A DNA stretch of 64,000 nucleotides, from assembly GCA_963693365.1 (NCBI GenBank), contig CAVNZM010000014.1, positions 310,001-374,000 on the forward strand. Reading direction: 5' to 3'. The translations under genes were made by a program, and so were the position numbers. This DNA is from Amoebidium appalachense (Eukaryota > Ichthyosporea). Numbering within the stretch: the first letter of the stretch is position 1; each line of letters opens with the position of its first letter. Shown here in pieces: positions 57,500 through 64,000 of the stretch. The notes under the pieces were generated by a model. That model was not told the DNA's origin. It searched no databases and saw nothing but the letters and a program-made list of their open reading frames with translations.

Positions 57500-57602
57500 C
57501 TGCCTATTTATTGTGCATGCTCTGCGTTGTTTGCCTTGTGCTGTCCATCCATAATAGTGTGATACCCATGTAAGTAATGCCTTCTACCTCCCCCCTCCCC
57601 CC

Positions 57603-57637
<35 letters not shown>

Positions 57638-58064
57638 CCTCCCCAGCCCTCACCCCTTTCCACCTCCATCCCTCTGTACACCCTCCGTATCCAGCACAAG
57701 CCCAAAATCCGAACAATCAAGAGTCATTCAGCTGTGTGTACAAGCATCCATAACCTACAGTCCGTAGCGGTATTTTAGCTATATACCTCACTGCTTCGAG
57801 TCGCAAGCCTCGTTTAATTTTATCCAATCGCACGTGTGGGTCGTTGAAGTACGTGACTTTTTGTGAAACAGTACTATCAAAATTGTTACAATGAAAGAGA
57901 GAAACTTGCTTGGTATTAGCAAGAAAGATTGATTCAAGGCCTAACCACTCTCCCCTAGCCTTATCCCCCCCCCCCCCCCCAAAAAAAAAGAAAACTCCCC
58001 CTCCCTTCTCCCCCCCCCCCCCCTCTTTTTCTAAACACGTACACATATACACACTGTACACACG

Positions 58065-58135
<71 letters not shown>

Positions 58136-59008
58136 GTGTGTGCGCGCAAAAACACACATTACAACCACCACCACCACCACCACCACCACCACCACCCAAT
58201 GCTACCTAATTAAAGTTTTTATGTGCGCAGTCACACACACGCCTTTTTAAACACAAGGGATGTAACCGTACATTGTTAACGTGCCGTCATTAAATCGCAT
58301 TCTCAACTTATGCTTGTTTCTGTGGCTCTATTCACTGTGTTGCGTTCAAAACTTTGAGCCTTTCTGTGGCCAATCAACCCCAAAGTGAGATAACTGGTAC
58401 CACATAGAAGCTCTCTGGTGTGGCAGAAACACTGTACGTGCCTAGCGCATGACCCCCACATGTACAGCTCACACCCCCAGATACTGTCCACTCATCTGTG
58501 TGCAGCGCAACGCCGGAAACAAGGGCCATGGATTGGGCAGCCAAGGGCCATAATGGGTTTGGTGGGCTCGGGGGTTGAATGATGCACATGACGCTATGCT
58601 CCCGTTTGTGTGACCGCAAGAATGGGTTTGCGAGATGGTGTGTTCGGCGCCCGTGGTGGTAGACATTTTGCTATTTTGCACACGCGCATGTAACACAGAA
58701 TTCCGGCAGCCGGCAAGTACACACATACACAGACACTCAAGTAGATTTACACATATCTACACACACACACACATACATCATAGCATTTGTAATACGCAGA
58801 CACACAGTGGCATGTGCATGCACACTGATGCATGCAACGCCAGAGATCGACTCGGGCTAATATTAGTACAAAATAACTCTGACCAACGTCATAATTTGCA
58901 CGAGTGTCGTGATTGGTGGAGTATCGGCTATCCACCCTTGTATAAATGTCCTCGGTTTGAATTCTTACTTATTTTTTATTTCATTCTTCTTCTTTTTTTT
59001 TTTTTTTT

Positions 59009-59039
<31 letters not shown>

Positions 59040-59848
59040 GGGGATGACATGCCACCATACTAGCGCTAGCCGGTAGCTGGTATCGATCTAGATCTACGGC
59101 CGTGTGCACTTGCAAAGTAGAGTCTCAGATTTGTTCATTATTTTCTTGCCTGTGCACAAGACGGCAAAGAAGGAACATGTTCACTCGGTTTGACAACACC
59201 GAGATTATTCTTCATAAATGGTTGGTAGCTCTCAGAAATTTGTGCAAACAGGTATATTATTTATTTGTTTATATAGGGCCATATGCATATATATCTATGC
59301 ATGACATGACACCAGTCATGGTCCATCGATAAAAGTGTACATACACAGTGATATCCAATGGCTTTTGCTATGCGGCATAAACCTCACAAACTCTGGAGCA
59401 TGAATAGACCGTGTCTATCAACACCTCCACTACATTAAAAACGTTTGCTCTAACAGTTGTGTTGTGCCTATGACTACATACCTGCTTGAAGTTCCTGTGC
59501 GTCACCCCGCGTTTACGTACTTATTGAATAATATTGCTGCTATGCAAACTGCAAAGAGATATCGAACAGTATTGTTACAAAACTATTTGGCTGATATAAT
59601 TCAGCCCCTGCATATGTAGCATCGGCAAACATACCAGTTTGAGCCATACCATTGTATTTCCGCCCATACATTCTGCTCTTAAAAACTGCCGTTAAACCAG
59701 ATTATGGAAAGATCGTGCTCTCTTGGCTGACATGCCACTCTGTAAGCCATTGCAAGGCTCTCGGTCCTATATGCCATATGCATGCTCCCACATCATATCG
59801 GGAGAACAAAGTGGGCCCATGCAAGCACGTGTTGTTTGTTCCCTTACT
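57500..59848. other. Spacer between the F-box pseudogene and the kelch gene
   Basis: Poly-C at 57606-57634 and 57966-57980 (the latter followed by A), CG then CA repeats at 58064-58131, (CCA)n at 58166-58196, poly-T followed by poly-G at 58992-59043. The segment 59050-59850 is balanced-composition DNA with no recognised gene; the longest frames are 75-76 codons and show no domain. Confidence 0.45.
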
Positions 59849-60070
59849 CTACACGTGGTTATCTTGTGCAGGGTCATAGTCCGGATCTGATTCATCTCCG
59901 TCCCCCTCCTCTTCTTCCTCCTCTTCCTCTTCCCTAGGTCATCCACATCATCCCCCTGCCCCTGTTATGTGTGTGCCCATGGACGGACACAACTGTGAGC
60001 TCTGAGCATTGTGCCAACGTACGCAGCACAACAGAAACCACGTGCGGATACATAACCCCCCCCCCAAATT

Positions 60071-60113
<43 letters not shown>

Positions 60114-60444
60114 CCACACACACCAGAAATAACCATTTCGAAATGCAGGCGCTCAGGCTTGAACACACCATGAACCAAAACTAACATGAACAAAACACGC
60201 ACAAGCTTGCATCAGAATCTCACACACACGACTGAAACACACGCACACATGAGCGCAAGGGTGGGTAAACACATGTGTACACACACATGCACGCATGCAC
60301 ACACCCACGCACCCACGCACACACACACACACAAACACACACGCACACAACCCACGTGCGTGCGCGCGCACACACACACACACACACACAACCCCCCCCC
60401 CCCCTCTCCTTTTCTCCGCCCCCCCCCCCCTTCTCCCCCCCCCC

Positions 60445-60475
<31 letters not shown>

Positions 60476-61112
60476 ACACACACCTGGCGCATCAGCCTCT
60501 GCAATAGTGCTATGACGTACGATCTGTTGCCACTCAGTCTGTAGCCATAGAGGTACTCTTGCAGCGGTGTGTCGTCCGTGCCTGCGTGAAAGTAAAATGT
60601 CTATACCAAACCCCGGATATATCCCCCCCCCCCCCCACCACCACCACCACCACCCCCCCCCCCCCCCCCCCCCCCAACTTCCCCCCCTTCCCCCCATGTC
60701 GGGCACTGCCCTTCAAAGCAAAGAAAATACCGAAGCAAACAAACGAAACCTCTTAGCAGACACCTTTCCACATCCATTATTTTATTATAATCAATACATC
60801 AGGGTAGCTCAAGAGTGCATGGCACACATACTTCCACAGCAACACACTTGGCCCTCCCTCCCTCACCACCCCACACCTAACAAGTAACTCCATACGCAGA
60901 TTCTTATGGGACAAATAAATGCCCTCGAAAAGAGTACGAAAGCTGTGCCCCCCCCCCCCCCCCGAAAAAAAAAGAAAAAAAAAAAACAAAAAAAAAAACC
61001 GCACTGTTGCCCCTTCCAAGCGCAAGAGGTGAAGTAGGGGATACCTGCATCGGACAATCCCTGATCATATGCTGCTTTGATGTTTTCTTTCTTTTCTTTT
61101 TTTTTTTTTTTT

Positions 61113-61144
<32 letters not shown>

Positions 61145-61263
61145 TGTTTACTGAAGGAGGAGGGGTCGACAGGAGATGTGTCCGGGTCAAAGCGCAGGCA
61201 GTCCAGATCGAGCACAATGGTGTCTCCAAGACACTCACCATCAGCCCAGCCACCAAACATAAA

Positions 61264-61319
<56 letters not shown>

Positions 61320-61429
61320 AGTGTGTGTGTGGGTGTGTGTGTGCGTGTGTGTGTGTGCGTGTGTGTGTGCGTGTCTGTGTGTGTGTGTGTGTGTGCGTGT
61401 CTGTGTGTGCGTGTGTGTGCGTGTGTGTA

Positions 61430-61461
<32 letters not shown>

Positions 61462-62123
61462 GGTGGGTGGGTGGGTGGGGCGGGGGAGGGGAGGGGGGAG
61501 GGGGGAGGGGGGGAGGGGGAGGTAGGAGTTCAATGGTTTGGGGAATTTCATTGAAAACTCGTATAATTTGCTGGTCTTCCATTCTAATGTTGGTGTATAA
61601 AAACCTTCAGAGACACATTCGAGCATAGACAAAACAATCAACCAACCAAACAAACAAACAAACAAACAAGAAAAACGATATGTGCTTTTGCATATAGGTG
61701 AATCTTTCCATGCACAACCACCTATAGAGCTGTCCATGCAGTCTCAATACAAAATGCAAACACTTGTTCTGCCCCGTATGTCCTGCTTCCACTTAACACC
61801 AAAACACACCTTATCATCCACTGTGACAGCGACATGCGACAGCCGTTTTGTGGCCGGGGTAGGGGCAGAGGGAGGGGTGCAGATGGCGGGGGTGTGGAAC
61901 TTGAGGGTGTCAAAGTCCAGCACACACAGAAGACCCCTCTGCGTCAGGTGGCCCCCAATAAACAGCAACTTGTTTCCAAACACACGGAGTCCTGGGTGTT
62001 TTGAGGTGTGTGTGTTTGTGGGGGGGAAGGGGGAGGGGGAGATGAGGGGGGGAGAGGGGGGCGGGGGGGGGGGGGGGGGAAGAGGCGGTTGTGGTAGAGG
62101 TGTGTGTGTGTGTTGGGTGGGTG

Positions 62124-62157
<34 letters not shown>

Positions 62158-62172
62158 GGGTTTGTGGTGGAG

Positions 62173-62203
<31 letters not shown>

Positions 62204-62325
62204 CGTGTGTGTGTGCGTGTGTGCGCGTGTGCTTGTGCGTGTGTGTGTGTGTATGTGTGTGTGTGTGTGTTGGGTGGGTGGGAGGGGGGGGGGGGGGGGG
62301 GGGGGGGGGAGGGTTTGTGGTGCAG

Positions 62326-62356
<31 letters not shown>

Positions 62357-62432
62357 CGTGTGTGTGTGCGTGTGTGCGCGTGTGCTTGTGCGTGTGTGTG
62401 TGTGTATGTGTGTGTGTGTGTGTTGGGTGGGT

Positions 62433-62463
<31 letters not shown>

Positions 62464-62815
62464 GGTTTGTGGTGGAGGTGTGTGTGTGTGTGTGTCACTG
62501 TGTGCGTGTGTGTGTGCGTGTGTGCGCGTGTGCTTGTGCGTGTGTGTGTGTGTATGTGTGTGTGTGTGTGTGTGGTGTTAAGCGTTGAAAGAGTGGGGTG
62601 GTGGTGGTGGTGGTGGTGGTTAAGGGGGGGGGGGGGGGGGGGGGGGGTTATTAGATCGCATCACGGAGTTAATTAAACTGCAAATCACGACGGACAACAC
62701 AATGGGACCAAAAGCACACATCACGATGACGTAACATAAGCCGAACACAACTGCAGACGAGCTCCAAATCATCCACAGTACCCATGGGTGGGGGGGAGCG
62801 GGAGGGGGGAGGAGA

Positions 62816-62865
<50 letters not shown>

Positions 62866-63121
62866 GAGAGAGGAGGAGGAGGAGGGGGGCGGGGGGGGTT
62901 TCAGCATAAAGATTGGTGGTAGCAATGTGGTTCAGTTGATAATTATGATGCACAGGTTGGGGTGTCGTGTGCAGAGAGTTGGTGTGGCTGGGAGGGGACG
63001 TGATCAAAACAGCATTGAACAGTGGAAAGCAACACATATGCTTACATTTATTTCATTTTCATTTTCTCTTTGCTGGTCTCTTTCCTTTCTTTCTTTCTTT
63101 GTTTCTTCCATTCTTTTTCTT

Positions 63122-63158
<37 letters not shown>

Positions 63159-63453
63159 TTTTTTTGGGGGGGGGGGGGGAGGGGGAGGAGGGAGGGAGGA
63201 TAGAGGGGGGGGGGGGGAGGGGGTGGAGGGGGGGAGGGAGGGGGGGGGGGGGGGGTATGGGTGGGTCCCAAGCAGGGTGAAGGGGAATCTTTTGGAAAAC
63301 CCGGAGCCAGATAGAGGGGAAGGTGTGAGGGTAGTGGGTGCCGCGAATAAATGACTGACAGCCAATCATATTTGGGGATTTACCAACGTGGCAGCGCCCA
63401 AGGGCCAGACTGGGTCGGTCACCGGTGGTCTCAATATTGTGCCACGTGCCAGC
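59849..63453 (-). CDS. Kelch-repeat protein, partial exon model
   Basis: Minus strand. Consistent exons: 63453-63384, 61991-61810, 61266-61152, 61044-61000, 60581-60484, all GT/AG and in phase. They encode kelch blades: [20 protein letters not shown] joined to [17 protein letters not shown], then [21 protein letters not shown] joined to [21 protein letters not shown]. This is the usual order R-H / GG / W-x-L of the beta-propeller, a protein-binding scaffold. The 45-nt exon is ambiguous: the chained phase reads [11 protein letters not shown], while another frame reads SPLALGRGN, which looks more kelch-like. 60581-60484 encodes an amphipathic segment ([20 protein letters not shown]). A possible last exon, 59933-59849, gives an acidic tail (Glu-rich, then [20 protein letters not shown]). 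Start codon and first exons not found; they may lie right of 63453 or beyond the window. Introns are CA- and C-rich on the coding strand. Confidence 0.6.
61268..61315 (-). repeat. (GT)n on plus strand, (CA)n acceptor run of a kelch exon
   Basis: Read on the minus strand this is a CA run ending in the CAG acceptor of the exon starting at 61266. GT-rich sequence continues to 61460 on the plus strand. Confidence 0.9.
62099..62578 (-). repeat. Compound tandem repeat, unit about 150 bp, three copies, in a kelch-gene intron
   Basis: On the plus strand each unit has a poly-G run, TTTGTGGTG, a GT run, CACTGTGTGCGTGTGTG, then GCGCGTGTGCTTGTGCG and GGGTGGGTGGG. The CACTGTGTGCG word recurs at about 62195, 62348 and 62497 (spacing about 150 bp). 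Poly-G lengths differ between units. Confidence 0.88.
62650..62790 (-). mobile_element. Old copy of the dispersed element's 3' module
   Basis: On the minus strand: GGGTACTGTGGATGATTTGG, then GAGCTCGTCTGCAGTTGTG and TTCGGCTTATGTTACGTC, matching the start of the 3' module (GGGTACTGTGGATGACGTGG) and diverging afterwards. Sense orientation with respect to the kelch gene. Confidence 0.45.
62815..62886. repeat. (GA)n microsatellite
   Basis: GAGAGA-rich tract with a few interruptions in the same kelch-gene intron; passes into GGAGGA repeats. Confidence 0.9.
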
Positions 63454-64000
63454 CTGCATGCACGTGCACATCTGTGAGTGCTGCACGTGCGTGTATGTGT
63501 CCACAAGACTTTGCTAGCGAGGGATATACCCATATTAATAAGCACGGGATAAACCGTTCGGAATTCATAAGCATGGAATAAAGCATTAATATAATTATAA
63601 GCACGGATAAACCCTTCGGAAATCATAACCGCAGCAAAAACAACATGTTTTCGCACGCACGGGGTATATTCCTTGGGACACATATAGTCAATGCCAGGCA
63701 CAGGGAAAAAAAGCAGCTAGCAAGGCCATTACTTTAATGCGCTCGGCTACTTAAAGAAATTCAACCAAGGCTACGCTTATATTTCGAAGGACATGTCGAA
63801 TATAATAGTGCCTCTGAACGTGTGCCCTGGCTTACGACAATCGTGGCACACGATTGATACATCAGAGTTCACGCCAAAAAAACTGGGCTTATATACATTT
63901 ATGATAGCACTATATTTAAAGCCCTCGTTACGATCTCAAATCGGGTCAACCCACGTCACACCGGTGTGAAAGACAGTGGTTGGTGGGCAGCACGGAGAAG
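63454..64000. other. Right-hand edge of the window, upstream of known kelch exons
   Basis: Balanced-composition DNA. Two copies of a degenerate unit (ATAAGCACGG, ATAAACC, TTCGGAA, TCATAA) lie at about 63537-63569 and 63597-63628. The first exons and promoter of the kelch gene are expected here or further right, but none was identified with confidence. Confidence 0.35.

Noticed and set aside
57480-57575. Possible further copy of the dispersed element (ATGAGCTCTGCCTATTTATTG)
   Set aside because: Only about 40 bp of loose similarity and overlaps the end of the F-box pseudogene; not enough to call.
58900-59043. Possible tRNA-like element (GGTTTGAATTC and TGGTGGAGTATCGG)
   Set aside because: Spacing and flanks do not fold into a cloverleaf; only loose resemblance to B and A boxes, in the wrong order.

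Overview
The window is nuclear DNA from a eukaryote, apparently a unicellular one. Genes are split by spliceosomal GT-AG introns, exons are GC-rich with strong codon bias (many GTG, CTG, AAG and GAG codons), and introns and spacers are packed with poly-C/poly-G runs, CA/GT microsatellites and minisatellites. The lineage cannot be fixed from sequence alone. The fungal-type fatty acid synthase is one fused beta-alpha chain with two acyl carrier domains, an architecture I recall from thraustochytrid protists. The intron-dense, homopolymer-rich genome is not what I would expect there, so I leave the lineage open. TAA, TAG and TGA all read as ordinary stops.

Layout. 52-801 (-): fragment of a non-LTR retrotransposon reverse transcriptase. 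1513-about 5744 (+): F-box/leucine-rich-repeat protein. About 5.7-10.8 kb: spacer with simple repeats, ending in a CCAAT-rich region before the next gene. 10805-29780 (+): a 16-exon fatty acid synthase, about 4076 residues, complete from acyltransferase to phosphopantetheinyl transferase. 29.8-33.5 kb: spacer, also ending in CCAAT boxes. 33534-52291 (+): a 25-exon IRE1 gene, about 851 residues, with signal peptide, lumenal domain, membrane segment, kinase and KEN RNase, all key catalytic residues present. 55125-about 57480 (+): a decayed F-box/LRR pseudogene. About 59.8-63.5 kb (-): a partly resolved kelch-repeat gene.

The most unusual content is non-coding. A dispersed element of about 300 bp recurs at least nine times. 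It has two predicted RNA hairpins in its 5' half and a 3' end that runs into poly-C and, in some copies, poly-A. Intronic copies all lie in the sense orientation of the host gene. Part of its 3' half appears to have been amplified into a 14-copy, 71-bp satellite inside an IRE1 intron. Microsatellites repeatedly start exactly at splice sites (GT runs at donors, CA runs at acceptors), and one IRE1 acceptor has been tandemly duplicated into a 44-bp array. A 1.4-kb AT-rich, ORF-free block sits inside another IRE1 intron.

Functionally, the two large genes serve membrane biology: FAS makes saturated acyl chains, and IRE1 senses protein-folding and lipid stress in the endoplasmic reticulum. Their adjacency may be coincidence. 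The exon models for FAS and IRE1 keep reading frame through every junction (12231 and 2556 nt including stop), the main internal check available here.
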